From contig NC_092860.1 in NCBI RefSeq assembly GCF_032062135.1, forward strand, positions 155,321,796 through 155,385,795: a DNA stretch of 64,000 nt, in the 5' to 3' direction. Numbering within the stretch: position 1 is the first letter of the stretch; each line of letters opens with the position of its first letter. The notes beneath the pieces were generated by a model, which saw only the letters and a list, made by a program, of their open reading frames with translations, had not been told where the DNA came from and searched no databases. The stretch comes from Pyxicephalus adspersus. Lineage: Eukaryota; Chordata; Amphibia; Anura; Pyxicephalidae. The translations under genes and the position numbers were made by a program. Of this stretch, positions 1-11,734 are shown one piece after another.

Positions 1-29
1 TGTGACTGTGGGGGACATTAGAGTGTCAG

Positions 30-121
30 CTCCTCTGTACGGAGACTGATGGGACTGGCTCAGTGTGTCACTGTACAGCACTATGGTATATGTCATAGTA
101 TAAGTTTATGTATAAAATTGG

Positions 122-170
<49 letters not shown>

Positions 171-500
171 ACCATCACTGGCATGGATACTTTCCAACCA
201 AACTTACTAGACATATGACCGAGGCTCATGCACGTGCACCATCCATCTTTGTACAGCGCTATGCTATATGTCAGAGCTATATTTGGGTGTGTGTCTCATC
301 ACTCGGAAACACATCGAGACATTTAAACCGCAATTGTTAGACATACGACTCATGTGAGTGCGCCACTGATCTTTGTACAGCGCTGTGGTATATGAGAGGT
401 ATATTTGTGCGGCTGTATCGCTCAGTGACAGTGTGGCTTTTGCTTATATTTTTAGTTTCTGGCCCGTAATGTAATAAATTTGAGAAATGTAAGGCAATTG
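30..500. repeat. ~125-bp tandem repeat, about three diverged units
   Basis: The phrase GTACAGC followed by a TATATG-containing stretch recurs near 73, 251 and 375. The second and third copies are about 124 bp apart. The first interval is longer (178 bp) because a TG microsatellite has expanded inside that unit. Words such as GACATA.GACT.ATG also recur. No protein is plausible here. The array may belong to a transposon that carries internal minisatellites, but this is not established. Confidence 0.6.
123..169. repeat. (TG)n microsatellite
   Basis: About 23 uninterrupted TG dinucleotides lie inside the first unit of the surrounding minisatellite. The Cys-Val open frame across it is a by-product of the repeat. 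Confidence 0.97.
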
Positions 501-594
501 GCCGAGTGCAATCAAGGGCAAAAAAATTAAACACCACCATAGACAAGAAAATCAGTATTGCTTGATTTGATTCCTCTTCCTGTATAATATAAGA

Positions 595-630
595 TCGCAA
601 TAAATAAATACCCGGCAATCAGCTAGTATA
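595..630 (-). other. Possible transposon terminus (TACTAGCTGATTGCCGGGTA)
   Basis: On the minus strand the sequence reads ATACTAGCTGATTGCCGGGT followed by an AT-rich run. ACTAGCTGAT..CCCGG-type words are common near ends of non-autonomous elements (Helitron- or RTE-like) in animals. I cannot define the other end, so this is only a pointer. Confidence 0.25.
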
Positions 631-639
631 AAATTATAA

Positions 640-3600
640 ATCCCGACATTTGTCATGTATTAAAAGGGATTTATTAATTACAAAAAGGCAAAACTATCAG
701 ATAAGATGGATCCAACATTTAAGACTTTATATGGCCAAACTTCTCCTTTAGCTGCCTAACCGGAAACCCTTTGAGGATTCTCCACCAGAACCTTGCTCTG
801 CATTGTCAGAATACTCCATTGGATCTCCTTGTGTGAATCCTTTGCTTCCAGCCTATTAAAGATTCACAATAGTCTTCAGAAATACCGACATTTTACTAGT
901 TAGTATTTATACCATGGAAAAGTTATTATAGAATTATCTGTGTAATAGAACAGTGCTGAACAATTCTCATACTATTTCTTCGGGGGATGTTAGACCGGTA
1001 TAGTCAGCTGTCAGTTACTTTTCAATAAACAGAATAAAAGTATAACTTTGTGGAATGTCAGCCTTTATTCTAAAAGTGTGGCCATAATATGATTTGTGTG
1101 TTTCGGCTGCCAGTAATACTACATAGCACGGTATATTATTCTATGCTATGTCTTAGTATGTGAATGACATTTGTTCAGCTTACATGATTGTGACAATTTA
1201 GGTGACTAGTAGATACAATTTACACACACACACACATTAATATATATATATAGCAATGGGATTATAGCCAGGAATTCAATGCTATATATTCCTATAAATA
1301 ACAATGCACACAATATGGAATGGAATGGGCATAGTAATTAGCAATAGTTAATTATTTAGCCTTTAAACCTTTATAATAATACCAAACAACCTTGAAATAT
1401 TACCAGTGCAAACATCTAGAAGACAAACACTCAGAACTTGGCCAATATGAGTGCAGGCATAAATCTTATGTCCAGCAGAAAGCATTGTTCACCCACGGTG
1501 CCAGCTCCTGCCCAGGCTGGGGCCCATTATATTGCAGACTGACCTCATAGAATACAACCAGGGGACCCCACCTTCCAAATCTTCATGTTTATAGGACAAG
1601 CACCCAAACACATATTGCCAACTGTGCCATCCACTAAATAGGTGTAACCAAGCTAAACAAGGAGCAATCACTAATAGGAACTAATAGCCAGAATTGATCA
1701 TATTAGATGTGAAGGGAAACATGTAAAGTTATTCTGCACCCCAATTACCATTAGAGGGGCCTTTGTTACCCCTAGGTGAATAAAACAGGGGGAGCAGACC
1801 ATATCAATAAAACAGAAACCATCCCCCATCTACATTTTCCGAATCAAAATCCTGTGTTGAGATGAGAATTCAGACGCAGGTTTTCCTAGGATCTGGTGCC
1901 TGGTTGGGGGGCCGATATATCCAGGAATCCCACACAATCCATACAAAAAATAGTTCCTTACCATAAAGAGACACATTAGGATTTAAATCCTTCCAATCAC
2001 CAAGCTTTCATCTCACTATCAGGATTTCTTCCAGCAGGAACAGGGGGGACCAGCAAGGGCAGCATGCACGCCATAAGTCAGGGGTAAGCATGTTTATAGT
2101 GGGTGAATCCATAAACAGCACAGCAAACAGTGAATATCAAGCATGGTGCAACACACAAACATACAGAGACAATTCACTATATACACCATACCACAATATC
2201 AGAACCATAGCTTGCACACCAGCAAGGATACCAATGGGGAGGGAGGTGGTCAGCATATTAAGGCCTACTTATAACGAGCCCCAGGTGTTGCTAAACCAGG
2301 TGGTGACTCCCCAGAAAGCCACCTGCTGGTTGCTAGTGGAAGCACATGCAAGGTGTTCTAAATCACAGCGCCACCAGCAGGCGACCTAGGTAACTGCAGG
2401 TTTCTTGACACCCAAATAGAGCATCAGCGGAGAGACCTGCTCCAATTCTAAAAGAATCATCAGAAATGCGGCAGCCAACTATACCTTAATAGCGAACACT
2501 TTTTTGTAACGGAGCATTGAACTAAAATTTGGTCGGAAGCATAGTATTCTCATGAATCAAAAACCTTACAATATTGAGGACTGAAGCCCCAGGAAAACTG
2601 GGCAAATTGCAAATCAAGGCAGGGACTGCAGCACAATAAGAGTACTTATCCCAAATGATCAGTTTTTCTTTTGTGAATTAGCAACCCCTCACAACCATGT
2701 TTGCAGACTGCAGCCGGATTAAAGACCCCTAAATATGAGGCGCCAACTCGAAACCCCCAGAAAATCTCAGCAAGTAAGAGGGTCAATTTTACTGCTGCCA
2801 AAAAGGACGCTAAACAGGTAACAGATGAGAAGAGGGTAGAGTGGAGCAGAAAACATTCTGAAGGTGACGCCAGATATCTATAACATTTTTCAAATTACAT
2901 TTGTATTTTACTTATTCAAGAAATGATTCAAACGAATTACAAGAGGGAACATCCCATGGAAAGGAATTTAAAAAAAAGGCCATCCAAACAAAATCCCAGG
3001 GAGGAACAAGCTGGAGGGATGGATGGGCAACAACTAAAATTCAGATTGACTTTGCCAACAAAGCAGCTTTACCTAAGAGCTTACATTTGCACAAAGCATC
3101 ATTAAAGGAGGAAAAATGTAAATCACTTACCTGTCACATAAAATATATTACTTTTTTCTCCAAATAAATTACTGTATTTCTGTATTGTGACATCAATTGC
3201 ACATCCGCAGTAACTGTATGGGTACATGCTGGGACTTAATCCTCACGAATAGATAAAAAAATAAATATTGCTATGATGTCAATAGTATTTCCAGAATACT
3301 GTGATGTTACAGAGGCTCGTACTATGGAGTACAGGAGAAAGGAATCATTTAGCCTTCAGGTTGTGAAGGTTTTGTACAGAAAAGTGGCCAAAAAGGGGTT
3401 TCATAGCTGGAAACCCAAACTATAGGGTGCCAGTGTAATACATAATAAGAGGGGAAATAATCAGTCCCACTATATGAATGGTGTGCAGGGGTGTAAAATG
3501 TATAGTCTGTAGCATAAAGGAATAGTACAAGCCAGGAATCTACCAACTGCAGCCCATTCAGCTTATGTCTATGTCCATTCAATCTGGATAAGGCATCCTT
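640..3600. other. Unassigned intergenic DNA
   Basis: AT-rich, with short CA and TA runs near 1220-1250. The open frames here (for example 2090-2389) lack recognisable domains, have no initiation context of note and no family resemblance. I see no repeat family that I can name. Confidence 0.6.
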
Positions 3601-3649
3601 CCAGTCCATGTGTCTTTCTCCTGGGTGAAGCACAGTCAGTCACCTCCTA

Positions 3650-4318
3650 TAATAACCATTTCAATGACTCGGCCCTCTCATTTACCCCCCATATTCAGAA
3701 CATTTCCAGGTCCTGTCACTTTCACCTACGCAACATCTCCAAAATCCGCCCCTACCTGTCCCCTGAGACTACCAAACTCCTTGTACACGCTCTTATCATC
3801 TCTCGTCTGGACTACTGTAACCTCCTCCTCTCTGGTATTCCACTAACCCGACTCTCTCCTCTACAATCTATTATGAATGCTGCAGCCAGACTCATCCATC
3901 CTTCCCTCCGCTCCTCCTCCGCTGCATCTCTTTGTAGTTCTCTCCATTGGCTTCCATTTCACCTTAGAATCAAATTTAAGCTCCTGTGCTTTGCCTTCAA
4001 ATCCCTCCACAGTTATTGTCCCACTTACATCTCTGACATGGTAAAAAAATACTCCCCCTGCCGCTCCCTCCGCTCCTCCAATGACCTACTAATGATTTCC
4101 TCACTCATAACCTCATCACACGCACGGATACAAGACTTCTCTAGAGCTGCCCCATCTCTCTGGAATGGTCTCCTCGTCCTATTCGGCTTGCTCCTACTTT
4201 CTGCTCATTTAAAAGAGCGCTCAAAACCCATTTTTTTACACTTGCCTACCCGTCTTTTTCTGTTTTTTTGAAACCACCACTATATAAATCCTGTTTAATA
4301 ATATTAATAATAATAATA
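3650..4318 (+). mobile_element. L2-like LINE, 3' part of ORF2 and tail
   Basis: Reading through two frames (about 3700-3870 and 3873-4270), the sequence encodes the C-terminal region of an L2-clade ORF2. Visible landmarks are SRLDYCNLLLSGIP, NAAARLIHPS and SLHWLPFHLRIKFKLL, the typical RT thumb and C-terminal block of L2-type LINEs. It ends with a TATATAAATCCTG tail and a (TAA)n run at 4298-4320. The copy is 5'-truncated and frame-broken. The same segment recurs on the minus strand at 35826-36330 and 47222-47490, so this is one dispersed family. RT catalytic motifs are not included. Confidence 0.85.
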
Positions 4319-4319
4319 A

Positions 4320-4844
4320 TTTCACCCATAAAGTGTCACATATAACATAAAATTGTCTATGGAGATTACCCTCTAGATATGTGCTGCTGTTGTATTCTGT
4401 GTTTTTAGTGCAGGGTAATCCTTTTTTAATGCAGTCTATAGAAGTTTGAAGAGCATACATAACACTCCTAAAACTCAAAAACTGGCAAAGTAGGGTGAGA
4501 AGATCATACAGATGGCATTAAGGTAAATAACAGACTTTTATGAATTTACCAGTCACCTGAAATGGGGGGAAATAATGAATTGCAGTGACCACTCCTGCAG
4601 TCTTGTGAAAGGGATTATAACCGAGGAACCATGTCTTATAATGCTTGCTGGATAAGTGAGGAACACGTGAAGTTTTAAAGTGGGTCTCCTCCAAAAACAT
4701 TACTTGTTTGTTTTGCTTGTACATAATTTGGAAGATCTGAGATCACTTTTAAAGGGTACAGATCCTTGTGAATTAAAGGATTCAAACAGGCAGCAAAGAG
4801 AGAAACAATGTAGAAGAGAAATGGTGAGAAGAAAGAGGGGTTGA
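4320..4844. other. Unassigned intergenic DNA
   Basis: No recognisable coding or repeat signal between the L2 tail and the Gypsy-type LTR. Confidence 0.5.
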
Positions 4845-5513
4845 TAGGAGACTCCGGCCAGTGATCCCGTGCCGTGTATCCCTTTCCATTTTTTCTGTCA
4901 AGCGATGTCACTTGCAGCAGAAAACAAAACATAGAAATAGGAGCATGTCCTGCTTCCCTTTAGCCGTGCAGCCTCAGCTCTACTTTCTCGGCATCCCCAG
5001 CACACAATCTGAGGCTGTGCACAGCTGAAAGGAATTTTAATGGCAGATTAGTTCCTGGCTCAATCCTGTGCTGCCATTGGCTGCTGGGGCTTTAAAGCCT
5101 TTCTGCTCCCACTTACCAATACATGTTGTAGCTGTGCTGATTGCCGCTGGTGCAAAGTTTGTTATTTATGGCTGCTGATGTTACCTGAGCATGCAACGCT
5201 TTCTGGACTGACAGTTTGCATGCGACCCTCATGCTGCTTTGTCTTTACCTGTGGATGATCTCTGGCTCTGTTTTGTGGCCTTACCTGCAATGCTTTCGAT
5301 TGACTTATCGGTGGGCTCCCGGTCCTCCTGTCAGTCCTTTGCCAGACACCATCCCTTGTGCACAGAAGTCCTGGGGGCAACCGTGTGCTGGGATGGTGCA
5401 TCTAACCTCCCAAGGCTGAGCGGGGGCTTGCTATAGGTGAAGAGTGTGGTGTTAGATTGGGGGACTGGTGTCTGGCAAGAACTGTTGTTGGATTAGGGCA
5501 TTACATTAGAACA
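4845..5513 (+). repeat. Left LTR of a degraded Ty3/Gypsy-type element
   Basis: This block aligns by eye over its whole length with 6845-7453. Shared words are CTGTCAAG, CCTGCTTCCCTTTAGC, CATCCCTTG and GGCTGAGCGGG...GTGTTAGATTGGGG. The copies are clearly diverged with small indels, so the insertion is old. The right edge is placed at an ACA shared with the other copy; the left edge is approximate. Short open frames inside (5162-5436) are not credible genes. I saw no clear target-site duplication. Confidence 0.7.
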
Positions 5514-6842
5514 GGCCAACAAATGTACCTGCCGCCATGGAGGATCTCTATGAACAAGTCCTAACAGAAACTGTATAAACTGCTAGTGTGTGGCTTCCCA
5601 GGACATTCAAAGACAGAATCCTTTTCCTGCTGTGGTGGCCCCTTCTGTGGAACCCAAGACTCCAGAAAAACGTTCAGGTGAATGCCAAGTTTGATTTAAT
5701 GACTGCATACAAGCTCTAATTCCAGCTGCGGCCATTCCTATCTGGCACAGAATCTCAGTATTGACCTAATCTGCCTTCTCCAATAAGTATGCCCAGACAT
5801 GAGTCTTCAACCTGCTGGAGGGGACCCAGCTCTATCCTCCCATGGTCTCTTCCTTACAATGCTGTTAAGGATGTTTTATTGCTCATTTCTGAATGAGACT
5901 ATCCAATATCAGGAACTGGTCACTGGTCAATCCTGTCCTTAGAAGTCCAGGAAACTTCAGTGCCTAGGTGGGCCCATGGACACCCACCTAGGCAAGCAGG
6001 TATTTCCACTGAAATCTTATCATATTGCCTGGCATTCCTGGATACCAATGCTGCTAGTAATTTCTGACCTGCTCTCTTGGCATTTTAGTTGTTAACTTAC
6101 CTGAACCATGATGTTTATTGGCTGAAGAATATTTTTCCTTTGCAGCAGGGAAAACCAACAAATCCAACTTCTGAGGATTTAGTTAAGGTGACAGTGCTGC
6201 CTGTTGGAAATGTTGTCTCTATTTATGTTTTGTTTTTCTGCTGAACATTCTTTCATACTCTTTAATGTTGGCACTGCCATGGTTGTGTAATATAACCCTG
6301 TAATAGATTGGGACTCTCGTCAGATGGGGGAATGCATGTGTGGAAGTGCTTGGTAAACTCGTTGCCTTTCTGTTTTGCAAGCACCAGTGAGGATGTTAAA
6401 GTAGATGACTTGCCTTTTTCTCAGGAGTAATTTGTCTTATTCCTATCAGCTCCAGTAACTGTCTGGGGTACTGTTAGGTGGGGGCTGATTATAGATCTGT
6501 TCTCTTAGCAACCCACTGGGCAGATCCACATCCAGGCAAACCTTTAGTTGCTTATCCATGCCATTGTTCCTCAGTCTGTAGGTCTTTTGCTTTAGTTTAT
6601 TAGAACTGTAATTGGGACATCTGGGGGAAAAAAGACTTGGGCACTAATGGCACGCCATGTTTGGCGGCCATCCCTTACCACAGGTATTCAAGCCTATGTA
6701 AAAGCTTGCATAATATGTGCTTGTAATAAAATTCTTCCGCCCATTCCTAACAAGCCCCTTTTCAAGCAAAATTTAAAGCATCCGGCAAGGGTTCAAAGTA
6801 ATGGTCCTGATAATCTTTGTGTGGAGGGTCCGAAGGGAGGGG
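5514..6842 (+). mobile_element. Degenerate internal region of the Ty3/Gypsy-type element
   Basis: DNA between the two LTR copies, only about 1.3 kb against the 4-5 kb normal for Gypsy elements, so most of gag-pol is deleted. Near 5630-5700 a frame reads VEPKTPEKRSGECQV, reminiscent of the P..PEKFSG start of a Gypsy Gag capsid; this is weak. The integrase remnant at 6647 is clearer. A purine-rich run (GAAGGGAGGGG, about 6832-6842) sits just before the right LTR, where a polypurine tract belongs. Strand is taken from the integrase fragment and this tract. Confidence 0.6.
6626..6800 (+). pseudogene. Ty3/Gypsy integrase zinc-binding fragment
   Basis: The frame reads ALMARHVWRPSLTTGIQAY, then KACIICACNKILPP. 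This fits the H2C2 zinc-binding N-terminus of a Ty3/Gypsy integrase, usually W-W-P-x-L-x-x-D-V-x-x-Y-V-x-x-C-x-x-C. The two Cys (C-I-I-C) are kept, while the WW pair has become VW. Reverse transcriptase, RNase H and the DDE core are missing, so the product would be inactive. The frame runs on to 6901 into the right LTR region, which is not coding. Placement between two LTR-like repeats supports the call. Confidence 0.7.
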
Positions 6843-6844
6843 TA

Positions 6845-7453
6845 TTAGGCTGGCGATTTCCATTCTGTGCCAATGCAGTATCTCCCCATTCTGTCAAGTG
6901 ATATGATATGCAGCACCAAGAAAATGGAAGCATCTCCTGCTTCCCTTTAGCTGTACAGCCTGAGATGTCCCAGCACATACCCCAAGGCTGTGTACAGCTG
7001 AATGGGATTTCAGGATAATGCTAGGGACTAATCTGTTCCTAAACTGCCATTGTCTGCTAAGGCTCAATAACTTCTCTGCTCCCAGTATCTATTGTGGTAA
7101 GCCGGGCTGACCTCCTGCTGGTGTGTATTTTATAGGATTTGCTGACATTGACTGGTATTGACCCAGAGAATGTATACTGCCTGTGACCATTGCTGCTTTT
7201 GTCTTTTCCCTTGTCTAATTACCAGTGATTGACCCCTGTCTCTGTATTCTGGACTTCCTGGTACTGGTATCTGTGGGCTCCTGGGGCATTCACTCCTTCC
7301 CTAGATGCCATCCCTTGCACACAAATTCTGGGGGCAACTTTTTGCTGTGATGGCACATTTAGCCTCTTGAGGCTGAGCGGGTATTATAGATGAGGAGTGC
7401 GGTGTTAGATTGGGGTACTGTTGCTGGACCATGGCCTTGGCAGGGATAGTACA
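6845..7453 (+). repeat. Right LTR of the degraded Ty3/Gypsy-type element
   Basis: Diverged direct repeat of 4845-5513, following a purine-rich tract. It ends in ACA, like the left copy. Substitutions and several indels separate the two copies. Confidence 0.7.
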
Positions 7454-8790
7454 AAGTGCAGCTCATATATAGGGATCAGAATGAGAAATTCTAAAATGTA
7501 AAACGCTTCAACCCAAATGGCACAAAAGCACAAGCCTCTGGGATAAGTGTGGCTCCTGAAGGTATTGTTTTAGCCCTTTCTTGCTTTCCTAAGTGTTTGA
7601 AGCTTTCATTCTTCTCCAATCAGCATCATGAGTCCTTCGGAATGATTTTTGTAATAGTCTCAGAATTGCTGAGCACTTGTTGGCTAGTCTGCCTTCGTTC
7701 TTTGGTCTGATTCACCCCACTGAAAAGGTTTGGGATTTAGAATGGGTGATTGTGGAGGTCCTCCGATGCAGCAAACCGGAACTTTTTTTACTGAAAGTGT
7801 CTGGGGTAATTGTTCTGTTGAAAAGCAATGATGGTCCCACTATGCTCATACCATATGGGATGGTGTTGCAGAATAACTGTGGTAGTCATGCTGGTCAAGT
7901 CCGAATTGAATTTGGAGTAAATGACAAATCGTATCACCAGCAAAGCACTACCCCGCTGACCTAGCTCCTGCTTTATAGTGGGAACCACACATAGAAACTA
8001 TCTAATCCCCTTTTCTGCATCTCCAAGAGACATGGAGGGTGGAACCAAAAATATCCAACCCTCAGACCAAGTAAAAGTTACTACTGGGCTAATGTTCATT
8101 CATGTTCATGGTCAAGCAATTCTCCTTGTTCCTCAGTAACTGCTTCTTTGCAGGGTAAACACTGACTTCTCAAACGTTTAACTCTCCCTAGCCAATCCGT
8201 GGAGAGGGCATATGGTGGCACTGTTCCAGTAGCCCAACTGGGGTGATGGCATGTACTGCCCCAACATTGGCAGAACTCATTTTGCTGGGTTCTAATTAAA
8301 GACAACACAGACAAAAACTGCAATCCAAAATATTTAAATTTTGCAAAATTAAAAACATTATTTTCAGAGAAGACATGAAGATGCAAGGAAAGAACAAAAG
8401 TATAAATATTTACAAAAAAAGGGGGGGGGGGGGATAAGTAATAAGCACAACTTTGCACTTGGTTTTTGATCCAAAAAACTTGGAACTGCATTGCTCCAAA
8501 CTGCAATCAGACCTCAGGGACTGACAGAAAATCAAAGTTAATATCTTTACTGCTGGTGGAATCCATTTGGAGAAAGGCAGTTCAGGTTTGCTAGATGAAA
8601 AATCAAATTTTAAAAATTTGGGATTGGCACAGTGAAGGACCTAAATATTTGGATTTTGAAGTGCTAAAATCACGTCGGCATTGCTATCTGCTGTGGAGTA
8701 TTGGGTTGGGAGAGGCTAAGCATATATGAATGAAGAGGAACATAAGGAATTTGGGGGTGAAAGCCATAATTGGAGTTACTTATGGAACTT
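7454..8790. other. Unassigned DNA with a poly-G run
   Basis: No recognisable gene or named repeat. A 13-base G run lies at 8421-8433. The open frames at 7677-7964 and 8096-8506 show no family motif. Confidence 0.5.
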
Positions 8791-8794
8791 GGCG

Positions 8795-9120
8795 ATGCAG
8801 GCTCATAATGCTTTTGGGATTTGGAGCGGATTGAGAAGTAACCTTTCCACTTTGAAGTGGATGCATGGGGCTGGCACTGGGATATTGGGGCTGATGGTTG
8901 TAATCGTACAAATAGAGTGGAGGGAGCTAGCAAAAAACAAAACAGGATGTACCTGATTGGGAGTGGGTTAAATGACTCTGGGATGGGTGGTGTCATACAG
9001 CAGGAGGATGCAGGCCCATATTGCTTTTGGGAATGGAAAAGGAATGTAAAGTAGATGGTCCACTTTGAAGCGATACATGGGGCTGGTATTGATGGTGGGG
9101 CTGAGGGTTGTAATACTACC
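8795..9120. repeat. 213-bp tandem duplication
   Basis: CCACTTTGAAG..(GC)ATGGGGCTGG starts at 8847 and again at 9060, a period of 213 bp. CATA.TGCTTTTGGGA and GGGGCTGA.GGTTGTAAT recur in register. The duplication makes an internally repetitive 173-codon frame on the minus strand (8670-9191), which I do not regard as a gene. A single related unit lies at 36480-36560. Confidence 0.7.
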
Positions 9121-9510
9121 CATGTCAAGGTACATTCAAGAAACAAATGGGCCTGGTGAATAGCCTTCATTATTTCCATTTTACAATACAAAAAGACGCT
9201 CTTGGGTTAAGCATTGGTCCTTGTACAATGACCAGCAGAAGGCAGCAATATGATGTGGCCTGGCCATAAACAGAGCTGTCGCTCTGCCAGATGCTTTTGT
9301 ATGTTAGTAAGGAACAAAATGCCACTGTCCAGCTCTGGATTACGTTTTGGTTACTTGCTTGTGTATTTGACCAACAGGTGGGGTATGTGGAGCAGGTGCA
9401 TCTGTTTCTAAGGGTGAAAACTGTTGATGGGGCAGATCCTACACTCACAGCTGTTCTCATCTGGTGCCGCCACACTTCAAGATGTCCTGTACAGGGGGGG
9501 AAAAAAATTC
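9120..9510. repeat. Dispersed repeat, copy 1 of 3
   Basis: Contains TTATTTCCATTTTACAATAC, ATGTGGCCTGGCCATAAAC, CACTGTCCAGCTCTG and, at its end, CACAGCTG..CTCATCTGGTGCC and TGTCCTGTACAG. Copies at 23335-23515 and 36600-36850 share these blocks in the same order. No coding capacity is evident. It may be a non-autonomous element; the family is unknown to me. Confidence 0.6.
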
Positions 9511-9529
9511 CAGAAAAAAAAATGTAGAA

Positions 9530-10164
9530 TGGTCTCCTAAATCTTATAAAAAGGATAAGGTTTATTTACAGCTTTTTAGTTACAAGAAGAGACAATGGTA
9601 AAGGGAATATAGGAAAGTGATGGGAGATGTAAGGGGTGTAGTTCTATCCCTAGCACATCGTCATACTCACACGCATACCCCACCAGGGTTTTCCTTCATT
9701 GAACCTCACCCCTCTGCAAGTCCAGAGCAAATCACATTGTTCATCCATCCTTGGTGAAGTCTTGTTTGAAGAGGTCACAGTTTGTCCTTGTCCCTAAGCT
9801 GGAGACTGTTGCCCCTGCCCCCTCCAGGAAGACTGAAGCCTGAATAGTAAAGACTGAATAGTAAACCGACTTGGGCAGGAGCTAGTACCAGGTGGTTAAA
9901 CTGGCCAAGGGTGTAATGATCCTCAAGCATCCACTCATAGATCAATCATTGTCACTTCCAACATTCCCTGCTCTTGTACCTGAATGATGCACAAACAAGA
10001 AGTGACATACAACAAATTATCGGTATTCATACTCCATTCTTGGTAGCCTTCTGGCACAGGACAGCATTTATCTGGAAGTAACTTCACAAACGTAATGTAG
10101 CCCAAGAAAGAGAACATTCATCCAACATTCATACATTACCATGTGTGGATAAATGTAGCCATAA
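9530..10164. other. Unassigned intergenic DNA
   Basis: No recognisable coding or repeat signal. Confidence 0.5.
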
Positions 10165-11072
10165 TTTAGTTAGGCCCATAAATATTTGGACAGACAACTT
10201 TTTTCTTATTTGGGTTCTGTACATTACTACAATTCATTTTAAATGAAACAACTCAGATGCGGTTGAACTGCAGACTTTCAGCTTTAATTCAGTGGGTTGA
10301 ACAAAAAGATTGCATAAAAATGTGAGGAACTAAATCCTTTTTACACAATCACTTCATTTCGGGGGCTCAAAAGTAATTGGACAAATTAAAAAGCTGAAAA
10401 TAAAATGTTCATTTCTAATACTTGGTGGAAAACCCTTTGCTGGCAATGACTAGTCTTGAACTCATGGACATCACCAGATGCCGGGGTTCCTCCTTTTTAA
10501 TGCTCTGCCAGGCCTTTACTGCAGCGGCTTTCAGTTGCTGTTTGTTGGCCTTTCTGTCCTAAATTTAGTCTTCAACAAGTGAAATGCATGCTCAATTGGG
10601 TTCGGATCAGGTGACTTGGCCATTCAAGGATATTCCACTTCTTTACTTTAATAAACTCCTGGGTTGCTTTGGCTTCATGTTTTGGGTCATTGTCCATCTG
10701 TATTATGAAATGTCTCCCAATCAATGTGACTGCATTTAGCTGTATTTGAGCGGACAGTATGTCTCTGAACACCTCAGAATTCATTCGGCTGCTTCTGTGT
10801 CACATGATGGATAAACACTAGTGTCCCAGTGCCATGGCAGCCATGCACACCCATGCCATCACACTGCCTCCGCCATGTTTATAGATGTGGTATGCTTTGG
10901 ATCATGAGCTGTTCCACACTTCCTGGAGAGTGTTGGTCACTTGGTTGGCTGTTGTGAAGGGGTTTCTCTTCACCATGGAAATGATTCTGCCATCATCCAC
11001 CACTGTTGTCTTTGAGTCAATTGTCCAATTACTTTTGAGCCCCTGAAAAGAAATGATTGTGTAAAATTATTA
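10165..11072 (-). mobile_element. Tc1-like DNA transposon, internally deleted and right-truncated
   Basis: The block 10338-10383 (TTTTACACAATCA.TTC..) is an inverted copy of 11024-11072, so these are inner parts of long terminal inverted repeats. The outer left arm continues to about 10165 (TTAGGCCCATAAATATTTGG), but the matching outer right arm is absent, so the right end is lost. The transposase remnant lies between the arms on the minus strand. The interval is about 640 bp, against about 1 kb for a full Tc1 transposase. Confidence 0.8.
10390..11022 (-). pseudogene. Tc1-like transposase remnant
   Basis: Tc1/mariner transposases cut and paste DNA with a DDE/D catalytic triad. On the minus strand, near 11020-10930, a frame reads TTVVDDGRIISMVKRNPFTT then ANQVTNTLQEV, the second DNA-binding helix-turn-helix. 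After a deletion comes MNSEVFRDILSAQIQ, then FIIQMDNDPKHEAKATQEFI and KKWNILEWPS (10784-10590), which holds the second catalytic Asp (DNDPKH). The C-terminus near 10560-10410 reads KAWQSIKKEEPRHLVMSMSS. The first Asp region is missing and the NPIEH-type Glu block is disrupted, so it cannot be active. Confidence 0.82.
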
Positions 11073-11641
11073 TAATTACGCTATGACCTTATTAACACAT
11101 CACTAAATCTCATTATCATTACCTAAGCAGGTGTACATTACGCTTACATTTTTCCAATTTAACATCACTGTTTTCCTTGCTAAAGGTTGATCCAACATTT
11201 GTTCATTAGAAATTAACAATAATCAGTTCTTGGCAAACCTCCTCTGGGTACATGTACTGCTGATGAGTTCCCAGGTTGGGATTGGGAAACGCAACTTTCC
11301 TCTACAAACATTTGTCATTGGCTAAAAGGAATTCAAATGGCTTGCAATTCTACTAAGCACTTCAAACAATCTGTAACTACATTCATTGCTAATGCCAAAT
11401 AGAGGGGAGATTACGAATCTTCCTTCTATTTGGTACCATAAGTATAGTCTTGATGACTGCTTGTTAGGGGTAAAGTATTACATTTGTATTAAATATCTTG
11501 CAGTCCCTAACAAAACAGGAACTAAAAAATAAAGAGAACGTGCTGGCCATCTAAAATAACCGACTACAAAAGAGAAGCAAAGACTGAACTTCTGATATGT
11601 ACACAGATTTCCAGAGACAGGGAAAGGAAAGTGTTGTTGGG

Positions 11642-11677
<36 letters not shown>

Positions 11678-11734
11678 TAATCTGGTTTTGGTCTTGGTTG
11701 ATGAAGCTATTCCTTTCTATTTTTGTAGGATTTT
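11073..11734. other. Unassigned DNA with a 32-base poly-T run
   Basis: No recognisable gene. Poly-T at 11644-11675 lies about 60 bp from the end of the minus-strand Penelope fragment, where it would read as an A-tract. Confidence 0.5.

Noticed and set aside
122..340. Open frame starting with a Cys-Val repeat
   Set aside because: Produced by the TG microsatellite; the rest has no domain.
7677..7990. Frames around 7.7-8.0 kb as a gene fragment
   Set aside because: Overlapping frames on both strands with no recognised domain; perhaps an unknown repeat.
8670..9191. 173-codon minus-strand frame with internal repeats
   Set aside because: The periodicity reflects the 213-bp DNA duplication, with no known motif or conserved start.
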